From assembly GCF_001455965.1 (NCBI RefSeq), contig NZ_LKKO01000023.1, positions 22,040 through 86,039 on the forward strand: a stretch of DNA of 64,000 nucleotides, read 5' to 3'. The position numbers and the translations under genes were made by a program. This document shows, piece by piece, positions 8,751 through 17,894 of the stretch. The number at the start of each line of letters is the position of its first letter. The stretch's first letter is position 1. The notes under the pieces were generated by a model. That model worked only from the letters and a program-made list of their open reading frames with translations, was not told the origin of the DNA and made no database searches. The stretch comes from Methylobacterium sp. GXS13. GTDB taxonomy: Bacteria > Pseudomonadota > Alphaproteobacteria > Rhizobiales > Beijerinckiaceae.

Positions 8751-10031
8751 TCAGATCGCCGCCAGCGTCGGTGCGATTGCCGCGAAATGGCCATCCCAGT
8801 TCGGCGGCGCGTAGCCGTCGAGGCGGCCGGCGAGTTCAGCCCTGAGCGGAGCGTCCGGGCGGGCGAGCGCCTCGATCGCGTCCAGCCAGCCCGGGCCGTC
8901 GAGGGGATCGCGGAACAGGGCGAAGCCGCCGGCGATCTCCCGGTGGACGGGAATGTCCGAGGCCACCACCGGCAGGCCGGAGGCCGCCGCCTCAACGATC
9001 GGGATACCGTAGCCCTCGGTGAACGAGGGCATCAGCAGCGCGGTGCAGCTGCGGGTCAGCGCAGCCAGACCGTGCGTCGAAAGGCCGGTGACCTCGACGG
9101 CATGGGCGCGGACGCCGGGGCAGCGCTCGAGCATGTCGATGGCGCTCTCCGCCTCCCAGCCCCGGCGCCCGACCACCACCAGGCGCGGCGTCACGGTCCC
9201 ATGGCGCTCGGCCAGGCGGCGCCAGAGCTGGAACAGCAGCAGGTGATTCTTGCGCGATTCGATCGTGCCGCAGACCAGGAAGGTCGGTCGGTCCGGCCGG
9301 AATCGCGGCCCGGTGCGCCCGAAGGCCGGCTCGACGCCGAGATGGCCCACCGCCACCGGATCCCCGCCGAACCCTTCGGTCGCCAGATGATCGAGGGTGC
9401 GGGCGCCGGTATCGGCGGAGTTGACCAGGATCGCGGCGGCGTGCCGGCCGATGGTGCGCATCCGGACACGGTGGCGGTCGGCCTCGCCGTCGCGCCCGTA
9501 TTCGGGATGCGTGATCGGGATGAGGTCGTGGACGAAGAACGCTGCGCGCACATCCCGCCGATCGTAAAGCCAGTCGAACCGGCCGGGCTTATCGAGGCGC
9601 AGGTGCGAGGTGTGCAGGTAGAGGGCGTCCCGGGGCAGGGCGGTGAGGGGGCGCCCCCGCAGGGCGATATCGATCGCCGTCCGGGCCTGGATCCGGCGGC
9701 GTTGTGGTCCGCCTGTCCGCGGGCCCGGAGCCGATGGGGCGGCCGCCACCGGGCCGCCGAGCCGCGCCGAGAGGCCACGATAGACCGGATCCGAAAGCGC
9801 GTCCCGATCCTCGACCCAGCCCGCCGCCACCGCCTCCACGATGCCCAGAGCCAGCGCGCGGTCCAGGACCCGCGGCCCGTAGGCCGTCGAAACCACGCCG
9901 ACACCCGGCCCGGGCTGGCCCAGGAAATGGCGCGCATAGGCGAGATCGACCCGGTCGATTCCCGACGGGCTCGCATGGCGCAGCCGCGTGACGAGGCGGG
10001 TGAGATCGAAGGCGATCGGTCGGTCCGTCAT
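8751..10031 (-). CDS. glycosyltransferase family 1/4 protein
   Basis: The 426-residue product is a GT-B glycosyltransferase. The C-terminal half shows the family-4 pattern: PTFLVCGTIESRKNHLLLFQ (donor-site Lys/Asn region), then SFTEGYGIPIVEAAASGLPVVASD, the E-x7-E nucleotide-sugar signature. The N-terminal half (FDLTRLVTRLRHASPSGIDR and FFVHDLIPITHPEYG) resembles mannosyltransferases of exopolysaccharide or LPS pathways. The ATG at 10031 is the true start; the same frame stays open upstream through the tRNA gene, but that stretch is not protein. There is no polysaccharide cluster nearby, so its acceptor cannot be inferred. Confidence 0.88.
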   Translation of the reverse strand: MTDRPIAFDLTRLVTRLRHASPSGIDRVDLAYARHFLGQPGPGVGVVSTAYGPRVLDRALALGIVEAVAAGWVEDRDALSDPVYRGLSARLGGPVAAAPSAPGPRTGGPQRRRIQARTAIDIALRGRPLTALPRDALYLHTSHLRLDKPGRFDWLYDRRDVRAAFFVHDLIPITHPEYGRDGEADRHRVRMRTIGRHAAAILVNSADTGARTLDHLATEGFGGDPVAVGHLGVEPAFGRTGPRFRPDRPTFLVCGTIESRKNHLLLFQLWRRLAERHGTVTPRLVVVGRRGWEAESAIDMLERCPGVRAHAVEVTGLSTHGLAALTRSCTALLMPSFTEGYGIPIVEAAASGLPVVASDIPVHREIAGGFALFRDPLDGPGWLDAIEALARPDAPLRAELAGRLDGYAPPNWDGHFAAIAPTLAAI

Positions 10032-10190
10032 GGTCCTCGTTGGCGTGGCGCAGGCGTCTCGGCGCGCGAAATAGAGCGGGAGACGATCCCCGTACCCGGC
10101 CGGACTGGAGAGGGCTAGCGCCGCCGATCCACCGTGAAGGGCTTGCGCGGAGAGGGCGCGACGGCTAAGAGCGCCGGGCCCACGTGGCGT

Positions 10191-10267
10191 CGGAGTGTAG
10201 CGCAGCCCGGTAGCGCACCTGTCTGGGGGACAGGGGGTCGTCGGTTCAAGTCCGGCCACTCCGACCA
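10191..10267 (+). tRNA. tRNA-Pro (anticodon GGG)
   Basis: This is a 77-nt cloverleaf. The acceptor stem is CGGAGTG pairing with CACTCCG, followed by an encoded ACCA end. The anticodon stem CCTGT/ACAGG encloses a seven-base loop CTGGGGG whose middle three bases are GGG. GGTTCAAGTCC is the T arm. It decodes CCC and CCU. Confidence 0.95.
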
Positions 10268-10373
10268 TATCGACCTTGCCTAGCGTGACCCCGGCGGCGC
10301 GGGCGACCATCTCTCTATATCCGGACGGTGAGATAGGGCTTCGGTGAAGCCCATCGCCGTATGCGCGCGGCGT

Positions 10374-11276
10374 TCAGTGCGGTGGCGCGTAGGCCGAACC
10401 GTCGGCGGCCCGCAGAGGCGTCGCCACGTAACGTCCGTGCTCGGGAACCGCGACGCGTTCGAAATCCTCGGCCAAGACGTGGATCGCGCGGCGCATCTCT
10501 TGACCCTGAAGCGGGCGGCCATGGCCTGTGATGACGCGCTCGGGTTCCAGGGCTGCGAGCGCTCGGACCGAATGGTGCGCCGCGCCCCAGTCGATCGTCA
10601 GATACATCGGCGGCCCGTGGAGCTCCGGCTCCTGCAAAGCCACTGCGTAGGCCGATTCCTGCGCCGTGGTGACGAAGGCGTCGCCCACGATCAGGGTGCG
10701 GTCTGCCTCGCGCCAGAGCGAGACGTGGCCCGGCGCGTGGCCGGGCGTGTGGATCCAGCGCCAGCCTCCCATCGGTGGGATGGCTCCGTCCCCCGGCAGA
10801 TCCTGCAGGCGGCGGGATACGTCGACGGGTTTCGTCGGGAAAAGGGGCGACAGGCGGCCCAGCAGGCCGCCGCCGACGCTCGGATCGGGTGCCGGATAAG
10901 ACGCACTGCCATCGAGATAAGGCCGCTCCAGCGCGTGCGCGAAAACCGGGACGTCCCATTCCTCGGCCAGATCCTCCAGCACGCCGACATGATCGAAATG
11001 GCCGTGGGTCAGCACGATCGCGGTGGGCCGCGCGCCGGCGCCGAACCGTTTTTCGGCCGCGGCCTTGATCGCGCCCTTGGCGCCCATCACGCCGGCATCG
11101 ACCAGAACCCAGCCGCGGTCGCCGGCCCCGGGGGCGCCGACGAACACGACGTTGACGAGGACGAGCCGCTGATAGGCGACGTCTCCGGTGATCTCATGGG
11201 TGGAATCGTCCCGCTCGGCATCGCGTGCCGGATCGTCGGCGCGGGCCTTCGGATCGACCGGAATCTGCTGGGCCAT
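10374..11276 (-). CDS. metallo-beta-lactamase-fold hydrolase
   Basis: The 300-residue cytoplasmic protein has the MBL-fold metal motif THGHFDHVG (HxHxDH) near residue 91, the later ligands WIHTPGHAPGHVSLW and IVGDAFV, and the final His in RVITGHGRP. These supply a full dinuclear metal site. It begins MAQQIPVDPKARADDPARDA; the frame is open further upstream over the oppositely oriented SCO gene, but I take the ATG at 11276 because the domain starts soon after it. The length and insertion suit the glyoxalase-II-like/YflN group, but the substrate is unknown. Confidence 0.88.
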   Translation of the reverse strand: MAQQIPVDPKARADDPARDAERDDSTHEITGDVAYQRLVLVNVVFVGAPGAGDRGWVLVDAGVMGAKGAIKAAAEKRFGAGARPTAIVLTHGHFDHVGVLEDLAEEWDVPVFAHALERPYLDGSASYPAPDPSVGGGLLGRLSPLFPTKPVDVSRRLQDLPGDGAIPPMGGWRWIHTPGHAPGHVSLWREADRTLIVGDAFVTTAQESAYAVALQEPELHGPPMYLTIDWGAAHHSVRALAALEPERVITGHGRPLQGQEMRRAIHVLAEDFERVAVPEHGRYVATPLRAADGSAYAPPH

Positions 11277-11480
11277 GCGGGGCGGCTCCCTTGGGGGCTG
11301 CCCGGGCAGACCGGTATCGGCAAGGCTGCCCGGGTCGGCGCGACCGGGAGGTCTTCCCCGCCGCGGCTGCATCCGCTCTGGCAGGGGAAGCATCGGCCGC
11401 TGGTGTACCGCAAACCGGACTCGTAGAAGTGAGTTCCCGGATCGCCGCAGCGGGATCGCGCGGCGCGATCCCGACCCCAT

Positions 11481-12182
11481 ATGGATCCCATCGACGCTCC
11501 CGCCGCAGGTCACAGCATGGCACCGAGCCCGCTCGCCCTCATCGCGTCCGCCGCACTCGTCACCCTGGTCGCCACCGGCACGGGGGCGATCGTTCTGCAG
11601 CAGAGCTCGCAGTTCAGCCATCCCCGCCGGGTCGGGGGCAGCTTCGCCATGGCGGATCTCGACGGCCGCCCGGTGAACGAGGCCGACCTGCGCGGCAAGC
11701 CCTCCGCCCTGTTCTTCGGCTTCACCCATTGCCCGGAGGTCTGCCCGACGACGCTCACGACGCTCTCCGGTGCGCTGGGCCGGATGGGCCGCGACGCCGA
11801 CCGCATCAACGTCGTGTTCGTCAGCCTCGACCCGGAGCGCGACACGCCCGAGAGCCTGCGGGAGTACCTGACCGCGTTCGATCCGCGGATCCGCGGCTTG
11901 GTCGGCACCCCTGAGCAGGTAGCGCGCATGGCCGACGCCTACCACGTCGCCTACAAGCGCGTGCCGGTTCCGGGCGGCGACTACACGATGGAGCATTCCG
12001 CCACCGTCGGGCTGTTCGACAAGGCCGGCCGGATGGTCGGGGAGATCGGCTACGGCGAAGACGAGGATCGCACCCTGTCCAAGCTGATCACCCTGGCGCT
12101 GCCGGGCCAATGCGCTCCCGGGGGCGGCGCCGCGCTCTGGGAAACCGACGGCCCCACCAACGCCTGCGGCCCGCGAAGCTGA
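11481..12182 (+). CDS. SCO1/SenC family copper chaperone
   Basis: The 233-residue product has a membrane anchor (about residues 15-38) and a thioredoxin-like domain. The domain has the copper-binding FFGFTHCPEVCPTT motif (CxxxC) and a downstream His in YTMEHSATVGLFD. Such proteins deliver copper to the CuA site of cytochrome c oxidase on the periplasmic side. No strong ribosome site is seen; the ATG at 11517 would give a shorter protein with the same anchor. It is divergent from the MBL-fold hydrolase gene. It has a C-terminal extension with a Cys close to the end (about 30 residues rich in Gly/Ala/Pro). Confidence 0.88.
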   Translation: MDPIDAPAAGHSMAPSPLALIASAALVTLVATGTGAIVLQQSSQFSHPRRVGGSFAMADLDGRPVNEADLRGKPSALFFGFTHCPEVCPTTLTTLSGALGRMGRDADRINVVFVSLDPERDTPESLREYLTAFDPRIRGLVGTPEQVARMADAYHVAYKRVPVPGGDYTMEHSATVGLFDKAGRMVGEIGYGEDEDRTLSKLITLALPGQCAPGGGAALWETDGPTNACGPRS

Positions 12183-12276
12183 ACGGAGGCCGGCGCCGCG
12201 GTCAATTGCGTGGTCATGCAAGCGTGACTAGAGGGCGAAGCAGGTCGTCCGACCGGCGATTCCCGGAGATTCGAGC

Positions 12277-13866
12277 TTGATCACGCGACGCGCCCTGACA
12301 GCCGTGGGCCTATTGGCCCTCTCGCCCCTTGCGCGTCCCGCCCGGGCCGCGTCCGGCGGTCCGCGCCTGGCGCCGCCGGAGCCGATGGATTTCGAACGGC
12401 TGAAGGCGCTGGCTCGCATTCTGCGCGATCGCCCCTACGCGCCCCCTCCCGAGGCACCGGCCTCGCCGACCCTCGACGCCTTGACCTACGGGCCCCTCCA
12501 GGAGATCCGGTATCCGCCGGCGCACGCGCTGTTCCCGGAAAGCCCGTACCCAGTCACCTTCTTCCACCTCGGCAACTTCTTCCGACATCCGGTGAAGATT
12601 TTCGCCCTCGAAGGCGGCCAGGCCCGCGAGGTGCTGTATTCCCGCGATCTCTTCGCCTACCCGCCCGGCAATCCCGGCAAGGACCTGCCCGACGGCGCCG
12701 GCTTTGCCGGCGTCCGCTTCCAGAAGGTCCCGGCCGACCAGCCGGGCGCCGACGGCGACTGGCTGGCCTTCCTCGGCGCCTCCTATTTCCGCGCCGCCGG
12801 CGACGGGGCGCAATACGGCGCCTCGGCCCGGGGTATCGCCATCGACACGGCGCCGGGACCGGGCAAGACGGAGGAGTTCCCGGTCTTCACCCGCTTCTAC
12901 GTGTCGCCGGCCTCGGACGGGGTGGTCACGATCCTGGCCCTGCTCGAAGGTCAGAGCCTCACCGGCGCCTACCGGTTCACCGCCCGCAAGGCGCCGCACG
13001 TGGTGATCGACGTCGCCTGTACGCTCTACATCCGCAAGGCGGTCGAGCGGTTCGGCGTCGCGCCCCTGACCTCGATGCTCTGGTACTCCGAGGGGATGAG
13101 CCGGTTCCTCGCCAGCGACTGGCGGCCGGAGGTGCACGATTCGGACGGGCTGTTGATGCAGACCGGCGCCGGCGAGCTGATCTGGCGTCCGCTCAATAAC
13201 CCGCCGCGCCTCAGCGTCAGCGCCTTCGCGGACCGCTCGCCCAAGGGGTTCGGCCTGCTCCAGCGGGACCGGTCGTTCGAAACCTATATCGACGACGGGT
13301 TCGAGGAGAACCGCCCGCATATCTGGGTCGAGCCGCAGGGCGACTGGGGGGCCGGCAGCGTGCAGCTCGTCGAGATCCCGACGCACCAGGAGACCGACGA
13401 CAATATCGGCGCCATGTGGGTGCCGGCCGATCCGCCGGCCGCGTGGGCGGAGCGCAGCTTCGCCTATCGCCTGCACTGGCCGGTGACCGAGCCGGTCGCC
13501 ACCGATCTCGCCCGCTGTGTCGCGACACGGGCGACCAAGGCGTCCTGGCTGTCCGCCCCGGACAGGCGCCCGGGCCGGGCGAACCTCGTTCGCCAGTTCG
13601 TCCTGGAATTCGAGGGGGCGGCCCTGGCGGGCCTCGATCCAGAGAAGGCTCAGGTGGTGTTGACGCTGTCGCGCGGCCGTGCCGAGGAGGTCGGGGCGAC
13701 CTGGGCGCCCTACGGCAAGCCGAGCCCCTGGCGGGTCTTCCTGAAGGTTTTCGCGGACGGGCCCGATCCGGTCGAGATGCGGCTCAAGCTCAAGAACGGG
13801 GACCGCCTGCTCTCCGAGACCTGGGCCTATCAGTATTATCCCGAGGCGCCGGGGACGGTGCTGTAG
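12277..13866 (+). CDS. periplasmic glucan biosynthesis protein, OpgG/OpgD (MdoG) family
   Basis: The 529-residue product begins with a Tat signal (TRRALTAVGLLALSPLARPARA, shown by residues 3-24) as in OpgD. It matches the MdoG fold throughout: FFHLGNFFRHPVKIFALEGG, GASYFRA, GIAIDT, TSMLWYSEG near residue 270 and ENRPHIWVEPQGDWGAGSVQ near 345. The family acts on the beta-glucan backbone of osmoregulated periplasmic glucans. The start is a TTG with CGGAGA eight bases upstream. No opgH glucosyltransferase gene is visible here, which is unusual since opgG and opgH are often adjacent. Confidence 0.9.
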   Translation: MITRRALTAVGLLALSPLARPARAASGGPRLAPPEPMDFERLKALARILRDRPYAPPPEAPASPTLDALTYGPLQEIRYPPAHALFPESPYPVTFFHLGNFFRHPVKIFALEGGQAREVLYSRDLFAYPPGNPGKDLPDGAGFAGVRFQKVPADQPGADGDWLAFLGASYFRAAGDGAQYGASARGIAIDTAPGPGKTEEFPVFTRFYVSPASDGVVTILALLEGQSLTGAYRFTARKAPHVVIDVACTLYIRKAVERFGVAPLTSMLWYSEGMSRFLASDWRPEVHDSDGLLMQTGAGELIWRPLNNPPRLSVSAFADRSPKGFGLLQRDRSFETYIDDGFEENRPHIWVEPQGDWGAGSVQLVEIPTHQETDDNIGAMWVPADPPAAWAERSFAYRLHWPVTEPVATDLARCVATRATKASWLSAPDRRPGRANLVRQFVLEFEGAALAGLDPEKAQVVLTLSRGRAEEVGATWAPYGKPSPWRVFLKVFADGPDPVEMRLKLKNGDRLLSETWAYQYYPEAPGTVL

Positions 13867-13964
13867 GCCGAAAGGCTGCTCCGTCGCATTGCCGGCCCGG
13901 GGCGGCCGTCTGTAGTAAGGTCATCCCGGGCGGCGTCGAGCCGCCCGCCGCATCCGAGGCCGTC

Positions 13965-14195
13965 ATGAACGGCGAACCGCCGCCCGGCCTCACTCTACCC
14001 GAGGCCCTGACCCGCCTGCTGAAAGCGCCCCGCGGCGCGATCTGGCCGACGCCTGAGGATCGGAACCGACTGCGCCTCGGTCGCCAGAGTCCGCGCGAGC
14101 CGAGCCGAGCCGTGATGGGCGTGTGGATCTGGGCGATCCTGTACAACGTGATGGGCTTCGCGATCCTCGCGACCCTATGGCGGACGATGCACTGA
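13965..14195 (+). CDS. small hypothetical protein with C-terminal membrane helix
   Basis: This 76-residue frame has a soluble, Arg/Pro-rich N-terminus and one hydrophobic helix at about residues 52-70 (VWIWAILYNVMGFAILATLW). No clear ribosome site precedes the ATG. It ends four bases before the next gene, which suggests coupling. I do not recognise it; it may be real as a tail-anchored small protein or may start later, at the ATG near 14115. Confidence 0.5.
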   Translation: MNGEPPPGLTLPEALTRLLKAPRGAIWPTPEDRNRLRLGRQSPREPSRAVMGVWIWAILYNVMGFAILATLWRTMH

Positions 14196-14199
14196 CCCG

Positions 14200-14571
14200 A
14201 TGAACACACCCACGTCGCGCTATTCCGGCCTGCTTTCCGCGGTCCTCGTCACACTGCCTCTTCTGGCGGCGCCGGCCGGGGCCCAGACGCCGGAGAGCGC
14301 CCTGAACGCGGATGACGGCACCGGAGCGGTCAAGGTCTGCGCGCCGGTGGCAATGCCGCGCTGGCGCTCGATGACCCCGGTCCCGAAGACCTGGACCTTC
14401 CTGGATTGCATGGGCTTTTCGGGCGAGATGGGCGCCAGCCATTTCCAGCTCGGCTGCCTGTTCGCCAACGTCACCCCGCACGCGCAGAAATACGCCTGGG
14501 GTCCAATGGTGGCGATCGAGAAGGCGGCGCTGGCCAAGCCACAACCGCCGATCCCCAATTGCGGCTGGTGA
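14200..14571 (+). CDS. small secreted hypothetical protein
   Basis: The 123-residue product has a clear signal peptide (residues 1-28, ending APAGAQ). The mature part has four Cys (VKVCAPVAMP, FLDCMGFSG, LGCLFANV and the final NCGW), which suggests two disulfides in the periplasm. I do not recognise the family, though the arrangement resembles small pilus-assembly-like (CpaD-like) Rhizobiales proteins with a similar Cys pattern. It follows the preceding small frame almost without a gap. Confidence 0.65.
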   Translation: MNTPTSRYSGLLSAVLVTLPLLAAPAGAQTPESALNADDGTGAVKVCAPVAMPRWRSMTPVPKTWTFLDCMGFSGEMGASHFQLGCLFANVTPHAQKYAWGPMVAIEKAALAKPQPPIPNCGW

Positions 14572-14580
14572 CCGGCTGGG

Positions 14581-14859
14581 TCAGCTCGGGGCGGCCACGC
14601 TCTCTGGCCAGTCCAGGACAAGAGTGAGGTGAGCCCGGAAAACGATCGTTCCGGCTTCGTTTCGCACCTGCGCCTCCAAATGGAGACCGATGGGATCGGA
14701 GGCAAACGGCGCGTTCTGTTTGACGCGGAGCGTATCGTTGGCGACTTCCACCAACGCTTCTGCAGCGGATCGGCACGCATCCTGCCGGCCGGAGAATTCA
14801 AGGCCTTCCTCGTCGCGAGAAAGCACCTCGCCCTCGATGAAATCGGTGAAGTAGCGCAC
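14581..14859 (-). CDS. DUF6894 family protein
   Basis: The 92-residue cytoplasmic protein begins MRYFTDFIEGEVLSRDEEGL, the hallmark RYF-D-G-D-x-G pattern of DUF6894, followed by a helix with ACRSAAEAL. These are small, very common Methylobacterium/Bradyrhizobium proteins with no known function. The start is a GTG with CAGGAG about ten bases upstream. It is convergent with the preceding secreted-protein gene. Confidence 0.75.
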   Translation of the reverse strand: MRYFTDFIEGEVLSRDEEGLEFSGRQDACRSAAEALVEVANDTLRVKQNAPFASDPIGLHLEAQVRNEAGTIVFRAHLTLVLDWPESVAAPS

Positions 14860-15214
14860 GGCACACCGGCTCCTGAGGCAAAGGAGATACTAGCCTCGCC
14901 GAACGATTATTGTCGCTAACGTGGGTCAAGGCGTCGTGCGCCATCACTACGCAGGCACCAAAGTTGTTTGGCGTTCTACGCTGCGGACGCGGAATGTTCC
15001 GCATGGGAACGAATGCTGTCTCCAACGTTTGATCGGAACAGATCCGGTATGCGGACCCGTTATCGTCTGAAACCGTACATAGACTGGAAGTCAGCTTAAT
15101 TTTGCTTGTGGTCAAGCTGCGGCCGTTTACCTCGATCCGATCGCGAGCTGACACGCTTGAGCGCCGATGATTGTGAGACCGTCCGCGCCCTAACCCCGAC
15201 TGTGGAGCGGAGCC

Positions 15215-15925
15215 TTGGATCGACCGAAGCAGGACGGCGTCCGAAATCGGCTGCTCCGTCTCATGACACCCGATGATTTCGCCCGCCTCGCGCCGGCGCT
15301 CGAGACCGTCTCGGTGCCGCTGCGCGAGTTGCTGATCCTGCCGCTCGAGCCGATCGCCCACGCCCATTTCGTCGAGGAAGGCATCGTGTCGCTGGTTGCC
15401 GACACACTCGAAGGTCGGATCGAAATCGGGGTTGTCGGATACGAGGGGATGTGCGGCGCGCCGCTCGTGCTCGGCACGGACCGTACGCCGCACACGGCCC
15501 TGGTCCAATCCGATCTCGTGGCCCTGCGGCTTCCTGCGCAGGCCCTGCAGACGGCACTGGCCCAGAGCCCGACCCTGCGCAGCCTGCTCGGGCGATACGT
15601 CCAGAGCCTGATCGTGCAGGTGGGACATACCGTCTACGCGAACACGGATCTCACCATCGAGGCGCGGCTCGCCCGATGGATCCTGATGACCCACGACCGG
15701 CTGCAGAAGGACGAGTTGATCCTGACGCACGAATTTCTGGCGATGATGCTCGGCGTTCGGCGTCCCGGCGTCACGACCGCGACGCACGTGCTGGAAGGCT
15801 CGGGCATGATCCGAGCCCGGCGCGGGCGAATCATCGTGATCGATCGCGACAAACTCGAGGATCTGGCTGGGGACGCCTACGGACCGGCCGAGGCCGAATA
15901 CGAGAGGCTCCTCGCAAAGGATTGA
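15215..15925 (+). CDS. Crp/Fnr family transcriptional regulator
   Basis: The 236-residue regulator has an N-terminal cyclic-nucleotide-binding-like beta roll (residues about 15-130) in which HFVEEGIVSLVAD and IEIGVVGYEGMCGAP replace the usual cAMP contacts, so it is unlikely to bind cAMP. The C-terminal winged helix has LTHEFLAMMLGVRRPGVTTA as recognition helix. No Cys cluster for an iron-sulfur centre is seen. This subgroup, with LPLREL-type N-termini, is abundant in Rhizobiales. The signal is unknown. Confidence 0.87.
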   Translation: MDRPKQDGVRNRLLRLMTPDDFARLAPALETVSVPLRELLILPLEPIAHAHFVEEGIVSLVADTLEGRIEIGVVGYEGMCGAPLVLGTDRTPHTALVQSDLVALRLPAQALQTALAQSPTLRSLLGRYVQSLIVQVGHTVYANTDLTIEARLARWILMTHDRLQKDELILTHEFLAMMLGVRRPGVTTATHVLEGSGMIRARRGRIIVIDRDKLEDLAGDAYGPAEAEYERLLAKD

Positions 15926-16256
15926 CGCCTCGACGGTCGTGGCGCGTCCTCACGTCTGTGCCGAATGGCATGGGATCCAAGCGGCACGGGATCGCGTGCC
16001 GCCGGCACCAGACCATTAGCGGCGGCGTGGATGCACAGCTTCGTTAAACGCTCTCCGTGACACTGAGCGGTGGCCCTCTGTGGCCTGCGCACCACGCGCG
16101 CACCGTTCGATCCGTTGCCAACACCGATCAGCGTCGGCGATCTTTGACGCGCGCATAAGATCGGTTTAGAGGTGATCGGGCACGAGATGCAATAACCATG
16201 CCGCAAGCAACGTTGCTCGGCTGGTCAATAACGCTGAAAGGGCATCGGGGCCTCTT

Positions 16257-17834
16257 ATGAGTTTGGTGCAACGGCTGGAAGTGCGTCAGGGCCAGGCCCT
16301 GGTGATGACGCCGCAGCTCCTGCAAGCGATCAAACTCCTGCAACTGTCGCACCTCGATCTCGCTGCCTATGTCGAGGCTGAGCTGGAGCGCAATCCGCTA
16401 CTGGAACGCGCTGAATCCGAAGGCTCAGCACCGACCGACGCAGCCGAGGCGAGCGGCCCGTCCGACGAGGCGGCCTCCGGTGACGGCTTTGATGGCGCCG
16501 AGTCCGATTCGTGGCTCGCAACCGAGCTCAACCCAAGCCGCGGCGAGATCGAGACCGATTTCGATACGCGGCTCGACAACGTCTTTCCGGACGACGCCCC
16601 GACGCAGGTCCAGGAATCCGCCGCGGGCGACATGCTTTCGCTGACGCCGCCGCCCTACGGCAGCAGCGGCGGCAGCTTCGATTCCGACGCCCCCGACTTC
16701 GAGGCCGCCCTGACGGCCGAGATTTCCCTCCGCGATCACCTCGCGGGCCAGCTTGAGCTGGCAACCCGCGATCCAGCCGAGCGGCTGATCGGCGGTTTCC
16801 TGATCGATGCGGTCGACGAGGCCGGCTACCTGCGCGAGACCGTCGAAGGCGTGGCCGAGCGCCTCGGCGCCGAGCCCACCACGGTGGCCCGGGTCCTGAC
16901 CCTGGTGCAGAGCTTCGACCCGCCCGGCATCGCCGCCCGGGACCTCGCTGAATGCCTGGCGATCCAGCTGCGCGAGCGCGACCGGTTCGACCCGGCCATG
17001 CAGGCCCTCGTCTCGCGTCTTGACCTTGTCGCCAAGCGCGATTTTAGCGCCCTGCGCCGCCTCTGCGGCGTGGACGACGAGGACCTCGTCGAGATGCTGG
17101 GCGAGATCCGCCGGCTCGACCCGAAGCCCGGCCGGGCCTTCGGATCGAGCGGTGTCGAGGTGCTGATCCCCGACGTGTTCGTGCGCGCCGCCCCGGACGG
17201 ATCCTGGCTGGTGGAACTCAACGGCGAGGCCCTGCCGCGCGTGCTGGTCAACCAGAGCTATTATGCCCGGGTCGTTCGCGGCGCCTCGGCCGACGGCGAC
17301 AAGGCGTTCCTGTCGGAGGCGCTGCAGAACGCCAATTGGCTCACCCGCTCCCTGGAGCAGCGCGCCCGCACGATCCTGAAGGTCGCCACCGAGATCGTCC
17401 GCCAGCAGGATGGATTCTTCGTCCACGGCGTCACGCATTTGCGCCCGCTGAACCTTAAGACCGTGGCCGAGGCGATCGGCATGCACGAATCGACCGTCTC
17501 CCGGGTCACCTCCAACAAGGCGATCGGCACCAGCCGCGGCACCCTGGAGATGAAGTACTTCTTCACCGCGGCGATCCCCGGCGCGGCCGGTATGGCGGCC
17601 CATTCCTCGGAAGCCGTGCGTCACCGGATCAAGCAGTTGGTGGATGGCGAGACGCCGGACGACGTGCTGTCGGACGACGCACTGGTGCAGAAGCTGCGCA
17701 GCGAGGGCGTCGACATCGCCCGTCGGACCGTAGCCAAGTACCGGGAATCTCTCCGGATCCCGAGCTCGATCGAGCGCCGCCGGGAGCATTACGCCCACGG
17801 CTCGGCCCATCACGGGGCGCTGGCCCTGCGCTGA
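16257..17834 (+). CDS. rpoN: RNA polymerase sigma-54 factor
   Basis: The 525-residue product has all three regions. Region I is Gln/Leu-rich (QALVMTPQLLQAIKLLQLSHLDLAAYVEAELERNPLLE, seen at residues 13-46) and is needed for activator response. A long acidic linker (about 50-150) is followed by the core-binding region. The HTH near residue 400 (LKTVAEAIGMHESTVSRVTSNK) and the RpoN box ARRTVAKYRE at 488-497 bind the -24/-12 promoter. It directs sigma-54-dependent genes such as nitrogen metabolism. A possible TTGACG/TAGAGG promoter lies near 16144-16172. The usual neighbours (lptB upstream, hpf and ptsN downstream) are absent. Confidence 0.96.
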   Translation: MSLVQRLEVRQGQALVMTPQLLQAIKLLQLSHLDLAAYVEAELERNPLLERAESEGSAPTDAAEASGPSDEAASGDGFDGAESDSWLATELNPSRGEIETDFDTRLDNVFPDDAPTQVQESAAGDMLSLTPPPYGSSGGSFDSDAPDFEAALTAEISLRDHLAGQLELATRDPAERLIGGFLIDAVDEAGYLRETVEGVAERLGAEPTTVARVLTLVQSFDPPGIAARDLAECLAIQLRERDRFDPAMQALVSRLDLVAKRDFSALRRLCGVDDEDLVEMLGEIRRLDPKPGRAFGSSGVEVLIPDVFVRAAPDGSWLVELNGEALPRVLVNQSYYARVVRGASADGDKAFLSEALQNANWLTRSLEQRARTILKVATEIVRQQDGFFVHGVTHLRPLNLKTVAEAIGMHESTVSRVTSNKAIGTSRGTLEMKYFFTAAIPGAAGMAAHSSEAVRHRIKQLVDGETPDDVLSDDALVQKLRSEGVDIARRTVAKYRESLRIPSSIERRREHYAHGSAHHGALALR

Positions 17835-17894
17835 CATCCGCCGGGACAGTCTTGCGTCGCGCCGGCGTCCGGCCCATCCGGGGCGCGCCGAATC

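Noticed and set aside
10032..10310. Open frame through tRNA-Pro joined to the glycosyltransferase (peptide VGVAGLEPTTPCPPDRCATG)
   Set aside because: This is the well-known spurious translation of a tRNA-Pro gene; the real glycosyltransferase starts at ATG 10031.
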